Translations under genes and position numbers: made by a program
The notes under the pieces: generated by a model
Told to the model about the DNA's origin: nothing
What the model saw: only the letters and a program-made list of their open reading frames with translations
Database searches by the model: none
In this document: piece after piece, positions 1 to 7,807 of the stretch
How positions within the stretch are numbered: the first letter of the stretch is position 1
Layout of the letters: each line of letters starts with the position of its first letter
Assembly (NCBI GenBank): GCA_900318545.1
Contig: ONLC01000007.1
Coordinates: 1 to 27,458, forward strand
Direction of reading: 5' to 3'
Source: an uncultured Eubacteriales bacterium
GTDB taxonomy: Bacteria > Bacillota > Clostridia > Oscillospirales > Ruminococcaceae
DNA length: 27,458 nt

Positions 1-693
1 TTGTTCAGCTATTTCATGACTTGATGAAAGCTTATCCTTATAGTGCTCATAAGCGTTCATTATCTTGTCAACATAGTTTGCTGTCTGGTCGTTTTCGTCG
101 GGGATATCGGAGATACGGAAATGCTCGGGGTCGATAGTTCCGTTTTCTATCCAGCTGTCTACCATACCCATTCCGCAGTGATATGCCGCTGCTGTGAGCT
201 CTATTGAGCCGTCATACTTTTCAAGCAGATAGCTCAGATAGTAGGTACCGTACTGGATATTAAGCTCAGGCTTGAAAATATCATCAAAGGTATAGCCTCT
301 GTCATCGTCCAGCCTGAACTTTATCCACTCGAAGGCATCCTCCATAAGCTGCATAAGGCCTCTTGCTCCGACCTCGGAAACTGCATTCGGGTCGAAGCCG
401 CTCTCTACCTTTATGACGGAGAACACCAGCACGGGGTCGCAGTCATACTCATTCGAGTATTTAATGACGTACTCCTCATAATCGGTCGGGTAGGTAAAAG
501 CCTGCGGCAGCTGCTTGACGAGTTTTGTGATATTCTCCCGGTGAACTATCACCAGAGTAATCAAAGCTGCCAGTATCAGCAAAGCACAGATCAGCGGACC
601 TTTTTTTATGTACTTTTTTGTTTTTCGCTTCTTCCCTCCCGTGCGTTTTGCCTGAGAGGGTCTTTTTGCTGTATTTTTGGTGCTTGCGGGCAT
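1..693 (-). CDS. Membrane-anchored lytic transglycosylase (SLT domain), 3' end cut by window edge
   Basis: This gene encodes an SLT/goose-lysozyme-type enzyme that would cleave the glycan strand of peptidoglycan outside the membrane. The 231 visible codons have no stop, so the C-terminus lies beyond base 1. A lysine/arginine-rich N-terminus is followed by one hydrophobic helix at about residues 32-50, giving a signal anchor. The SLT core follows: the catalytic Glu is about residue 97 in VIKVESGFDP, then GARGLMQLM at about 109-117, and AAYHCGMG at about 169-176, which corresponds to the family's AAYNAG motif. The ATG overlaps the coaE stop codon by one base (TGATG), so the two are probably translationally coupled. 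An AAAGGA lies 11 bases upstream. Family assignment is firm; the physiological role is inferred. Confidence 0.9.
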   Translation of the reverse strand, partial: MPASTKNTAKRPSQAKRTGGKKRKTKKYIKKGPLICALLILAALITLVIVHRENITKLVKQLPQAFTYPTDYEEYVIKYSNEYDCDPVLVFSVIKVESGFDPNAVSEVGARGLMQLMEDAFEWIKFRLDDDRGYTFDDIFKPELNIQYGTYYLSYLLEKYDGSIELTAAAYHCGMGMVDSWIENGTIDPEHFRISDIPDENDQTANYVDKIMNAYEHYKDKLSSSHEIAEQ

Positions 694-1292
694 CAGTTAA
701 ACATTCCTTTTATTTGTCGGGCGGCCTTTCGTGCCTGCTCGCAGGCGTAGGAAAGGTCACGGTCATTATCTATTACATAGTCGCAGTGCTCTCTGAAAAA
801 AGCCTCGTCATGCTGCGAGTAAAAGCGTTTCAGAGTCTGCTCACGGCTTATGCCGTCACGCTTCATAATCCTTTCAAGGCGAAGCTCCTCGTCGCTTACA
901 ACTGCAACTATCACCTTGCAAAGCTTATCGACTCCTGCCTCGAAAAGAGTGGGGGCATCGAGAAGAATATAGTCCAAGATTCCGGACAGTTCTTCTATCA
1001 GCACATCTATTCTTTCAGTAATGTACTTAAACTCAATCCTCTCAAGCAGGGCAAGCTTCTCCCTGTCGGAGAAAACTATTGAGGCCATTTTTGCACGGTC
1101 AAGAGTGAAGTTCTTATCAAAGCAGTCGGGAAAATGCTCTGCAAGCTCCCTGTTGCAGTCCGAGCCTGCTTCAGTTACCTGACGGGCTACATTGTCACAA
1201 TCAATAATGGCAAAGCCCTCTTCTCTGAAGGTCTCACAGACTGTGCTTTTGCCTGCTCCGCTCTGACCTGTAAGTCCTACGATGATGCTCAC
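693..1292 (-). CDS. coaE: Dephospho-CoA kinase
   Basis: CoaE phosphorylates the 3'-hydroxyl of the ribose in dephospho-CoA using ATP, the last step of coenzyme A synthesis, in the cytosol. The 199-residue protein has the usual family length. Its P-loop GLTGQSGAGKST is at residues 7-18, and a DAPTLFEAG segment matches the family's DxPLLFE region. The start codon is GTG, whose bases overlap the stop codon of the upstream Sua5-type gene (GTGA, 4-base overlap). The stop codon overlaps the next ATG by one base, so it lies in a tightly packed operon with prfA and the t6A synthase. No oddities are visible. Confidence 0.96.
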   Translation of the reverse strand: MSIIVGLTGQSGAGKSTVCETFREEGFAIIDCDNVARQVTEAGSDCNRELAEHFPDCFDKNFTLDRAKMASIVFSDREKLALLERIEFKYITERIDVLIEELSGILDYILLDAPTLFEAGVDKLCKVIVAVVSDEELRLERIMKRDGISREQTLKRFYSQHDEAFFREHCDYVIDNDRDLSYACEQARKAARQIKGMFN

Positions 1293-2299
1293 AGCTTCAC
1301 CGCCTTGAAGCCTGCCGCACGAAGCAGTCTGTTATACACTGCAAGGCCTACTCCGCTTTTCTCGGGGCAGCGTGCATAGACTTTTTCAGCGCCAAGCTCA
1401 TCAAGTGTGCGAAGGGCTGTAAAAAGCCTTCTTGCCTGCTCCTCGGAGGTATCTCCGTACTTAACAAAGCCGATGTCAAGCCCTTTGCAGTCAGCCTCAC
1501 TGAACACAAGAAGCATAGTGGCTTCATCGGCATTTTTGCGGACATAAGAAATAAAGCTGTCACGGTCGGAGTCGATTATAGTCACATCTGCCTTTGGGGC
1601 ATAGTGTTTGTATTTCATTCCGGGGGAACGCACCACCGCATCGGGTGAAAGCTGCTCCAATACGCCCTTGTCAACTATTGTTTCTGCGACCTCGGAAAGG
1701 TCATCGGGAGAAACAAATCCCGGACGGAGAATTCTTATCTTATCGCCGTCAAAGCTTATCACTGTGGACTCCACTCCTACAGAGCAGTCACCGCCGTCAA
1801 TAATAGCTGAAACTCTGCCGTTCATATCTTCATATACATGGCGGTAGGCTGTAGGCGAGGGACTTCCCGAAAGGTTCGCAGAGGGTGCTGCCAGCGGAAA
1901 GCCGCAGCGTTTTATTACGGCTCTTGCGGTCTTGTCGGCAGGCATTCTGATACCCACTGTATCAAGGCCGCCGCTTGTGACCGAGGGGATAATATCAGCT
2001 TTCGGGAGTATCATTGTCAGAGGTCCGGGCCAGAAGCGCTCTGCACACTCATAAGCAAGCTCAGGAACTTCGGGCGAAAGCCTTTCAAGCTCCGACACAT
2101 CAGCTATATGAACTATTAGAGGATTGTCGGCAGGTCTGCCCTTGGCTTCAAAAATGCGGCGGACTGCCTTTTCATCAAAGGCATTTGCCGCAAGGCCGTA
2201 GACTGTCTCTGTGGGCACAGCTACAACCTGCCCTTCAGTCAGAAGCTCGGCTGCTCTGTCGAGAGATGCACCGTCTATTCCGAGTATTTCGGTTTTCAA
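1289..2299 (-). CDS. sua5: L-threonylcarbamoyladenylate synthase, long Sua5 form
   Basis: This enzyme makes threonylcarbamoyl-AMP from threonine, bicarbonate and ATP, the donor for t6A37 in ANN-decoding tRNAs. The N-terminal YrdC domain shows VPTETVYGLA at about residues 28-37. The linker SPGMKYKHYAPKA and a C-terminal Sua5 domain mark it as the long form (336 residues; short TsaC is about 190). I chose the TTG at 2299-2297 as start. It follows AAGGGGG by about 8 bases and sits just after the prfA stop, and the homologous region begins there. The longer reading from ATG at 2362 would add 21 residues encoded inside prfA and has no family support. The gene lies between prfA and coaE, so it is co-transcribed with another translation factor gene. 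Confidence 0.93.
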   Translation of the reverse strand: MKTEILGIDGASLDRAAELLTEGQVVAVPTETVYGLAANAFDEKAVRRIFEAKGRPADNPLIVHIADVSELERLSPEVPELAYECAERFWPGPLTMILPKADIIPSVTSGGLDTVGIRMPADKTARAVIKRCGFPLAAPSANLSGSPSPTAYRHVYEDMNGRVSAIIDGGDCSVGVESTVISFDGDKIRILRPGFVSPDDLSEVAETIVDKGVLEQLSPDAVVRSPGMKYKHYAPKADVTIIDSDRDSFISYVRKNADEATMLLVFSEADCKGLDIGFVKYGDTSEEQARRLFTALRTLDELGAEKVYARCPEKSGVGLAVYNRLLRAAGFKAVKL

Positions 2300-2312
2300 G
2301 GCATTCGCCCCC

Positions 2313-3392
2313 TTAATCGTCTTTTTCTCCTGCAAGCTTTGCAGCCTGATCTGCTGTTGCAAGAGCGTCTATGACCTCATCAAGAGCACCGTTTAGCACC
2401 TGCTCGAGCCTGTAAATGGTAAGTCCTATTCTGTGGTCAGAGATACGTCCCTCAGGGAAATTGTAGGTGCGTATTCTCTCGGAGCGGTCGCCTGTACCAA
2501 CCTGTGAACGGCGGTTATCTGCGATCTGTTTATCCTGCTCCTGCTGCTTCTGGTCAAGAAGTCTGGAGCGGAGTATCTGCAGTGCTTTAGCCTTATTCTG
2601 GAACTGCGAACGCTCATTCTGGCACTCAACTACCATGCCTGTAGGCAGGTGGGTTATTCTGATTGCTGACGAGGTTTTATTGATATGCTGTCCGCCTGCT
2701 CCCGAGGAACGGAACACATCTATTTTAAGATCTTTATCTTCGTTGATGTCAAGCTCTACGTCTTCAGCCTCGGGAAGTACTGCTACCGTTACGGTTGAGG
2801 TATGCACTCTGCCCTGAGACTCCGTTTCGGGAACTCGCTGAACACGGTGAACACCGCTCTCATACTTAAACCTCGAATACGCACCAGAGCCCGACACATT
2901 GAAGGTGACCTCCTTGTAGCCGCCAAGCTCAGTCTCGTTTGTGTTGAGCACCTCTGTCTGCCAGCCCTGCGATGCCGCATACATAGTATACATACGGAAA
3001 AGAGAGCCTGCAAACAAAGCTGCTTCCTCTCCGCCTGCACCGCCTCTGATCTCTATAATGACGTTCTTTTCATCGTTCGGGTCTTTCGGCAGGAGCATTA
3101 TTTTAAGCTTTCCTTCAAGCTCTGACATCTCGTCCTTCGATTCCTCATACTGAGCCTGCACCATTTCCTTGAAGTCCTTATCAAGCCCGCCTGCATCAAG
3201 AAGCTCCTGTGCTTCCTCAAACTGCTCCTTGGCCTTTTTGTACTCGCCAAAGGTCTGAGCTATAGGCTCTAAGGTCTTGTATTCTTTCATAAGCTCTGTG
3301 TAAAGCCTGCTGTCATTTACGACCTCGGGCTGCATGAGCTTCTCATTTATTTCATTGAATTTGTCCTCTAAGGACAGTAATTTTTCAAACAT
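2313..3392 (-). CDS. prfA: Peptide chain release factor 1
   Basis: RF1 recognises UAA and UAG stop codons in the ribosomal A site and triggers hydrolysis of peptidyl-tRNA. The 359-residue length is typical. The stop-codon-reading tripeptide is PET within RVPETESQGRVHTS, which is the RF1 type (PxT) and not the SPF of RF2. The catalytic GGQ lies in SGAGGQHINKTSSA at about residue 235. Its glutamine is the site of methylation by PrmC in other bacteria, but no prmC is present here. The ATG is preceded by AGGAGG about 6 bases upstream. It follows the DUF951 gene by about 50 bases and is followed after about 13 bases by the Sua5-type gene. Confidence 0.97.
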   Translation of the reverse strand: MFEKLLSLEDKFNEINEKLMQPEVVNDSRLYTELMKEYKTLEPIAQTFGEYKKAKEQFEEAQELLDAGGLDKDFKEMVQAQYEESKDEMSELEGKLKIMLLPKDPNDEKNVIIEIRGGAGGEEAALFAGSLFRMYTMYAASQGWQTEVLNTNETELGGYKEVTFNVSGSGAYSRFKYESGVHRVQRVPETESQGRVHTSTVTVAVLPEAEDVELDINEDKDLKIDVFRSSGAGGQHINKTSSAIRITHLPTGMVVECQNERSQFQNKAKALQILRSRLLDQKQQEQDKQIADNRRSQVGTGDRSERIRTYNFPEGRISDHRIGLTIYRLEQVLNGALDEVIDALATADQAAKLAGEKDD

Positions 3393-3443
3393 AATTTTTC
3401 CTCCTGTATTTTCGGTTTATACTGTTACTGTCTGAAAGCACAG

Positions 3444-3635
3444 CTACAAGCCGTCACGGAGTATCTGCCTGATGTTCTTTTCAGCCTTTACACGGGGGAT
3501 CATGAACTCCCTTCCGCAGCCCATACACCGCAGCTTAAAGTCCATGCCCGTACGCAGGACCAGCATTTTATCCGCTTTCTGTTCACAGGGATGCTTTTTC
3601 TTCATTACAAGAACATCGCCCTTTTGTACGTCCAT
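3444..3635 (-). CDS. DUF951 family small protein
   Basis: This 63-residue basic protein matches the DUF951 family: MDVQKGDVLVMKKKHPC at the start, then LRTGMDFKLRCMGCGREFMIPR. The CMGC pair plus the upstream HPC cysteine could bind a metal, but this is inference. The family is common in Firmicutes and its function is not known. It often sits near DNA maintenance or translation genes. Here it is the first gene of the prfA operon, with AAGGAGG 6 bases before the ATG and a good promoter immediately upstream. Confidence 0.88.
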   Translation of the reverse strand: MDVQKGDVLVMKKKHPCEQKADKMLVLRTGMDFKLRCMGCGREFMIPRVKAEKNIRQILRDGL

Positions 3636-3665
3636 AAGGCACCTCCTTACTGCTCACATCATAAT

Positions 3666-3694
3666 ATTATACCACATTGCACTAAATATTTCAA
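3666..3694 (-). promoter_or_regulatory. Sigma-A type promoter for the DUF951-prfA-sua5-coaE operon
   Basis: On the minus strand, TTGAAA (3694-3689) and TATAAT (3671-3666) are separated by exactly 17 bases. A TGG before the -10 hexamer gives an extended -10. Transcription would start near 3659, about 24 bases before the start codon of the DUF951 gene. It sits just downstream of the terminator of the mutS2/rhodanese operon, so the two transcription units are cleanly separated. Confidence 0.8.
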
Positions 3695-3703
3695 TAACTA
3701 TAT

Positions 3704-3738
3704 GTTAAAAATACAGTGCTCCCACACGGAAGCACTGT
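3704..3738 (-). terminator. Rho-independent terminator after the rhodanese lipoprotein gene
   Basis: Read on the minus strand, ACAGTGCT pairs with AGCACTGT (8 bp, extended by CC/GG across a mismatch) around a short loop. The hairpin is followed by ATTTTTA. It begins within 10 bases of the rhodanese stop codon, so it closes the long phoH-to-mutS2 transcription unit. The opposite strand lacks a clear T run. Confidence 0.75.
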
Positions 3739-3744
3739 GCTTTG

Positions 3745-4158
3745 TCAGTCTGTGACGATCTCTCCTGTCCAGTCGATAATGCCGCCGAACTCATAGATGT
3801 TTGTATAGCCTATGTCCGCAAGCTTCTGGGCTGCCTGCTTGCTGCGGCGGCCGCTGCGGCAGTAAATAAGGAGTATCTGTTCCTTGTCGGGAAGCTTCTC
3901 TGGCTGCTCGGTACCTATGGATTCATTAGGTATGCAGACTGCATCAGGGATATGACCCTCATCATACTCGTCCTGACGGCGGACATCTACGATAAGATGA
4001 CCGTCATCTTTTTTCATCATCTCTTTGGCTTCTTCCTGAGTTATCTCAATATAGACTCCCTTGAAGTCACTGTCGGACTCTGCCTTTTTCTCAGCCGCAC
4101 AGCCGACTGCAAGCACCAAAGCCGCAGCCGCAAGTGCTATCGGAATGAATTTTTTCAT
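3745..4158 (-). CDS. Rhodanese-domain lipoprotein
   Basis: This 137-residue protein starts with a lipoprotein signal peptide. A KK pair and a hydrophobic stretch lead to LAVGC with the lipidated Cys at residue 20. The -3 position is Ala rather than the commoner Leu. The rest is a single rhodanese domain with the DVRRQDEYDEGHIP segment, an active-site loop CRSGRRS at about residues 100-106 (catalytic Cys 100) and the GGIIDW end motif. It would sit on the outer face of the membrane and handle sulfane sulfur or a thiol, but the substrate cannot be told. The loop follows the general rhodanese pattern CxxGxR. The gene starts 12 bases after mutS2 and is the last gene of its operon; the ribosome binding site is weak. 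Confidence 0.86.
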   Translation of the reverse strand: MKKFIPIALAAAALVLAVGCAAEKKAESDSDFKGVYIEITQEEAKEMMKKDDGHLIVDVRRQDEYDEGHIPDAVCIPNESIGTEQPEKLPDKEQILLIYCRSGRRSKQAAQKLADIGYTNIYEFGGIIDWTGEIVTD

Positions 4159-4170
4159 TATACTGCCTTT

Positions 4171-6573
4171 CTATTTAAGCTCAACTATAGTAACTCCGTC
4201 CTCGCCCTCGCCGTAAACTCCGGGGCGGTAGGACTTGACCGAGCGATGACGCTTCAGATGATTTCTGACTGCGTTTTTAAGCACTCCCGTTCCTCTTCCG
4301 TGAATGATAGTCAGCATTGAAACGCCCGACATTATCGCATCGGAAATAAACTGGTCTACCTCATGAACACCCTCATCGGCGGCATAGCCCCTTATATCAA
4401 GCTCTGTAGAGAGCTTTCTTGTCATACGGCTCTCTACACCGTTTTTGGTGACTGCTCCGCCCTTTGACTTTTTCTGCTGTTTTACGGGCTTTTGTTCTTC
4501 CTCTTCGATAAGGCGAAGCTTAGATACGTCTACCTTTGTACGCATAATACCTATCTGCACAAAGCATGAGCCCGAGGCATCGGGGACTGAGGTAAGTATG
4601 CCCCTTCTTCCGTTGTCGGCAAGGAGAACCTTGTCACCCTTTTTGAGGGGCCTTGGAAGAACGTAATCCTTGTTTCTGCTTTCCATTTCGGGCATAGACT
4701 CATCATAGAGCTTATTGATCGCTCTGCGCTGAATGCCCTTTGCCTGAGCAGCCTTCTGAGAAAAGTCAGCCTTGTCCTTTTCTTTTTTCATAGCTTCGAG
4801 CTCTTCAACCAGATGCTGAGACTCTATGCGGACGTTCCTGACTATGTTCTCGGCTTCAAGCCTTGCCTGTTCAAGCTCACGCTCCTTGCGGTCATAGAGC
4901 TTTTCACGCTCCTCTTCAAGCTCTGCTCTTATCTTCTCGGCTTCTTTTCTTTCACGCTCTAGGGTCTTTCGGCTAGCTTCAAGCTCAGTTCTTGACTGCT
5001 CAAGACGCTCTATCACGTTTTCAAAGCGGCGGTTGTCCTCAGTGATAAGGCTCTTTGCGTGCTTGATTATATCATCGTCAATGCCTAAGCTGCGTGAGAT
5101 GTCAAATGCGTTCGACTTTCCCGGCGAGCCTATAATAAGGCGGTAGGTAGGCTTTAAGGTCTGTGTGTCAAACTCGCAGGAGGCATTCTCAACGCCCTCG
5201 GTATCGAGAGCGTACATTTTAAGCTCCTGATAATGGGTCGTAGTTACAAGCGTTGCCCCGAACTTCCCTATCCTCTCGATTATCGCAACCGCAAGTGCCG
5301 CACCCTCTACAGGGTCAGTACCGGAGCCCAGCTCATCAAGGAGAACTAAGCTCTCACTGTCGGCTTCGTCAAGTATCTCCTTCACTCTGTTCATGTGAGA
5401 GGAGAAGGTTGAGAGGTTATGCTCTATCGACTGCATATCTCCGATATCGACAAGTATCTTTTTATATATCGAGATACGGCTGCCGTCAGATGCAGGAATA
5501 AGAAGTCCGCACATAGTCATCAGCGTGAGCAGCCCTACTGTTTTGAGCACTACTGTCTTACCTCCCGTATTCGGGCCCGTGATGACAAGGGACTTGTACT
5601 GCTCGCCAATTGAGAAGTTTATAGGCACCGCCTTATTTTTATCAAGAAGAGGGTGTCTTGCCTTGTTTAGAATGATTATGCCGTCATCGGATATCTCGGG
5701 AGTCATCGCTGTCATATCGGCGGCGAGGTTTGCCTTTGAGAAGTATACATCAAGCTCAGCGGCGGCATTGTAGCCTGAGATAAGCTTCTCTGCACTTGCA
5801 GCACAGATATCCGAAAGCTCACGGATAATGCGTCTTATCTCATCCTGCTCCTCACCTTTGAGGATACGGATCTCATTGTTTGCCTCGACCACGCTCATAG
5901 GCTCTATGAAAAGAGTCGAGCCCGTTGCCGAGGTGTCATGCACAAGACCCGGGACACGGCTCTTGTACTCGGTCTTTACGGGCAGGACAAAGCGTCCGTC
6001 ACGCAGGGTAACTACGCTCTCCTGTAAATATTTCGTAACGCTCGAGGACTTTATCATACGGTCAAGCGACTCTCTTATCTTTAAGCCGCCTCGGCTTATT
6101 TTCAGCCTGATAGAACGAAGCTGTGCGCTTGCATCATCGGTAAGCTCTGTCTCGCTGGCGATAGATGTTTCAAGTCTGGTGAGCAGGCTCTTGTCGGGAA
6201 AGAGCTGTTCAAACAGGTAGGAAAGCATTGAGGTATCCTCATCTCTTATCTGTGTAAACCAGCTGTAAAGCTCCTGCACCTGTGCAAGAAGCCGCCTTAT
6301 GCGGATAAGCTCATCAAGCGACATTACACCGCCGCTTTGTGCTCTTTTCAGAGCTGCCGAAACATCGGGTATATTATAGAACACTGGTGAGCCGTAACGC
6401 ACCGAAAGCTCAAGTGCAAGTGTGGTTTTATCGATCTCACGCTGAACATCGGAGAGCTCGTCCATAGGCTCTGTTTCAGCTGCCAGCTTTTTAGCCTCGG
6501 GATTTGAGCATTTTGAAGCCAGCATTTCAAGTATCTTATGTAGTTCTAAGACTTCACAGTTTTTTATATTCAT
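4171..6573 (-). CDS. mutS2: Endonuclease MutS2
   Basis: MutS2 is a MutS-like ATPase without the mismatch-binding domain. In other bacteria it suppresses homologous recombination or acts on collided ribosomes. Visible in order are a helical core, the P-loop GPNTGGKT near residue 340, Walker B LVLLDELGSGTDP, a long charged coiled coil (roughly residues 525-650), and a C-terminal Smr nuclease domain with LDIRG and IIHGRGTGVLK. The length of about 800 residues is normal. Two starts are possible. The ATG at 6585 overlaps the upstream stop (TAATG) but has only an A-rich leader. The ATG at 6573 has GGAG 6 bases upstream, and its product begins MNIKNCEVLE as homologues do, so I prefer it. It follows recO and the TfoX-like gene, a repair-rich context. 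Confidence 0.96.
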   Translation of the reverse strand: MNIKNCEVLELHKILEMLASKCSNPEAKKLAAETEPMDELSDVQREIDKTTLALELSVRYGSPVFYNIPDVSAALKRAQSGGVMSLDELIRIRRLLAQVQELYSWFTQIRDEDTSMLSYLFEQLFPDKSLLTRLETSIASETELTDDASAQLRSIRLKISRGGLKIRESLDRMIKSSSVTKYLQESVVTLRDGRFVLPVKTEYKSRVPGLVHDTSATGSTLFIEPMSVVEANNEIRILKGEEQDEIRRIIRELSDICAASAEKLISGYNAAAELDVYFSKANLAADMTAMTPEISDDGIIILNKARHPLLDKNKAVPINFSIGEQYKSLVITGPNTGGKTVVLKTVGLLTLMTMCGLLIPASDGSRISIYKKILVDIGDMQSIEHNLSTFSSHMNRVKEILDEADSESLVLLDELGSGTDPVEGAALAVAIIERIGKFGATLVTTTHYQELKMYALDTEGVENASCEFDTQTLKPTYRLIIGSPGKSNAFDISRSLGIDDDIIKHAKSLITEDNRRFENVIERLEQSRTELEASRKTLERERKEAEKIRAELEEEREKLYDRKERELEQARLEAENIVRNVRIESQHLVEELEAMKKEKDKADFSQKAAQAKGIQRRAINKLYDESMPEMESRNKDYVLPRPLKKGDKVLLADNGRRGILTSVPDASGSCFVQIGIMRTKVDVSKLRLIEEEEQKPVKQQKKSKGGAVTKNGVESRMTRKLSTELDIRGYAADEGVHEVDQFISDAIMSGVSMLTIIHGRGTGVLKNAVRNHLKRHRSVKSYRPGVYGEGEDGVTIVELK

Positions 6574-6584
6574 TTTATTCTCCA

Positions 6585-6899
6585 TTACTTTTTCTTTTTA
6601 GGTTCGGGGAGTTCACTATACATAGCCTCTATCACCTTTGCCAGCAGCTCCCTGTTATCGGTATCAGAGGGCATAAGCATTGGCCTTGCACCCTCATATG
6701 GAAGCTCCTCCGATGCATCGGGCAAAAGCTCACGGGCGGAGACTGTCGGCTTTAACAGCAGTCTGTTATCATAAATTCCGCCGAACACTCTGCCCCTGTA
6801 GTATAGTATGTATTCTCCCATCATTTTTCTGTATGTTATGTCACTGAGAGCAGATAGCTGCTCCAGTATGTATTCAAGATATTCGTTACTGCTTGCCAT
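6585..6899 (-). CDS. TfoX/Sxy N-terminal domain protein
   Basis: This 104-residue protein consists of the TfoX N-terminal domain alone. It shows the family signature TYRKMMGEYILYYRGRVFGGIYDNRLLLKPT, given here as a region at about residues 22-52. It ends in a lysine run. In gamma-proteobacteria Sxy/TfoX promotes competence gene expression with CRP. Single-domain members in Firmicutes have no established role, so a competence function should not be assumed. The gene begins 8 bases after recO stops, and its stop overlaps a possible mutS2 ATG by one base, so it is part of the operon. Confidence 0.87.
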   Translation of the reverse strand: MASSNEYLEYILEQLSALSDITYRKMMGEYILYYRGRVFGGIYDNRLLLKPTVSARELLPDASEELPYEGARPMLMPSDTDNRELLAKVIEAMYSELPEPKKKK

Positions 6900-6907
6900 T
6901 TTCTCAC

Positions 6908-7669
6908 CTATTTCAGCATTTTATAAAATCTCAGAGTTTTAAGCTCACCTCTTACATGATAGCGCATAAACCTTGAAGTAAAGCTTGTCAGCTGAGCGAG
7001 GTACTTCGGGCTGAGCTTAAAGCTGAACAGCCTGTCATACTCTGCAAGGGCTATAAAGCGGATAGTATATAGGAGCGTTCTGTCGGCTTCAACTATGTGC
7101 TGCTCGCCCTTATCCTCATAGCAGTCCTGACAGAGCATACTGCCCGATGAAATATCAAGGTACATCATATCGCTTTCGCTTTTCATGCACTCGGCACAGC
7201 CCAGCAGTGCAGGTCTGAAGCCTGTTTCGCAGAGAAGCCTGAACTCAAATACAGCCCGCAGAAGCTCGTTTTCCATTCGGTCGGTATCAAGAGAATAGAA
7301 GGTATTCAGAGCTAAGCGGAGAACCTCCTCGCTTGGGTTTTCTTCTGTGCCGGTGTAGCTCAGAAGCTCGCAGAAATACATAGCAAGTGCCATTTTAACA
7401 GCATCAAGCCTGATATTATAAAACAGCTTTTCCGATTCGCAGGAATTAAGATAATACATCTGCTGATTCTGGTTTTTCTTCTCTTCAAGGCAGAAGGTCG
7501 AATACGCAAACACCTCAGTCGGAGAGGCATTCTTTGAGCTCTTTTTTCCGCCCCTGATGAACACCTTCAATATACCCCTTTCGGCAGTGAGTATGTTTAT
7601 ATACTTACTCGCTTCGCCGCTGTCGCTCTCCCTTATCACGAGACCCTTCAAGGTTATCACGGTGCTCAT
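6908..7669 (-). CDS. recO: DNA repair protein RecO
   Basis: RecO binds single-stranded DNA and, with RecR and RecF, loads RecA at gaps. The 253-residue protein has an N-terminal OB fold (GLVIRESDSGEASKYINILT, residues about 9-28) and a helical C-terminal domain. A zinc finger is formed by C158, C161, C180 and C183. The ATG at 7669 directly abuts AAAGGA with no spacer. A GTG three codons later (7660) has a better 9-base spacing, so the true start may be three residues downstream. The first 65 bases overlap the yqzL reading frame upstream. Its position after era is conserved across Firmicutes. Confidence 0.95.
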   Translation of the reverse strand: MSTVITLKGLVIRESDSGEASKYINILTAERGILKVFIRGGKKSSKNASPTEVFAYSTFCLEEKKNQNQQMYYLNSCESEKLFYNIRLDAVKMALAMYFCELLSYTGTEENPSEEVLRLALNTFYSLDTDRMENELLRAVFEFRLLCETGFRPALLGCAECMKSESDMMYLDISSGSMLCQDCYEDKGEQHIVEADRTLLYTIRFIALAEYDRLFSFKLSPKYLAQLTSFTSRFMRYHVRGELKTLRFYKMLK

Positions 7670-7742
7670 TCCTTTCTGCTTCGCAGTATTTCAGATAATC
7701 GGCTATCCTGCCTGTTTTGAAAAAATTATCCCAGTATGACAT
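7605..7742 (-). CDS. yqzL: YqzL-like small protein between era and recO
   Basis: A 45-residue reading frame starts with MSYWDNFFKTGRIADYLKYC and ends with a charged tail. It resembles YqzL of Bacillus (WxxFxxTGxIxxYLxY pattern) and occupies the same position between era and recO. The ribosome binding site is strong: GGGAGGG ends 7 bases before the ATG. The frame runs 65 bases into recO in a different frame. Only about the first 25 residues lie upstream of recO, and these carry the family pattern. The last 20 are encoded over the recO start and are probably unconstrained. The function of YqzL is unknown. Its ribosome binding site lies inside a hairpin (listed separately). Confidence 0.75.
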   Translation of the reverse strand: MSYWDNFFKTGRIADYLKYCEAERNEHRDNLEGSRDKGERQRRSE

Positions 7743-7747
7743 AAAGT

Positions 7748-7786
7748 ATCCCTCCCGATATTAGTTTTCTCGGAAGAGGGATTTTT
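7748..7786 (+). terminator. Hairpin over the yqzL ribosome binding site; terminator-like on the plus strand
   Basis: On the plus strand ATCCCTCCCGA pairs with TCGG-AA-GAGGGAT (11 bp with a 2-base bulge), followed by TTTTTAT. That is the form of an intrinsic terminator for plus-strand transcription, although no plus-strand gene lies nearby. In the minus-strand mRNA the same hairpin contains the GGGAGGG ribosome binding site of yqzL and has no U tail, so there it would more likely limit translation. The stem is directly visible; which strand uses it is inference. Confidence 0.5.
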
Positions 7787-7807
7787 ATCAGCGGATTTGT
7801 TTACCAA

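Noticed and set aside
3742..4320. A 192-residue plus-strand reading frame
   Set aside because: It lies opposite the rhodanese gene and the end of mutS2, both clear families, and has no ribosome binding site or recognisable motif.
6585..6899. TfoX-like protein as proof of a competence system
   Set aside because: Only the N-terminal domain is present and no other competence gene lies in the window.
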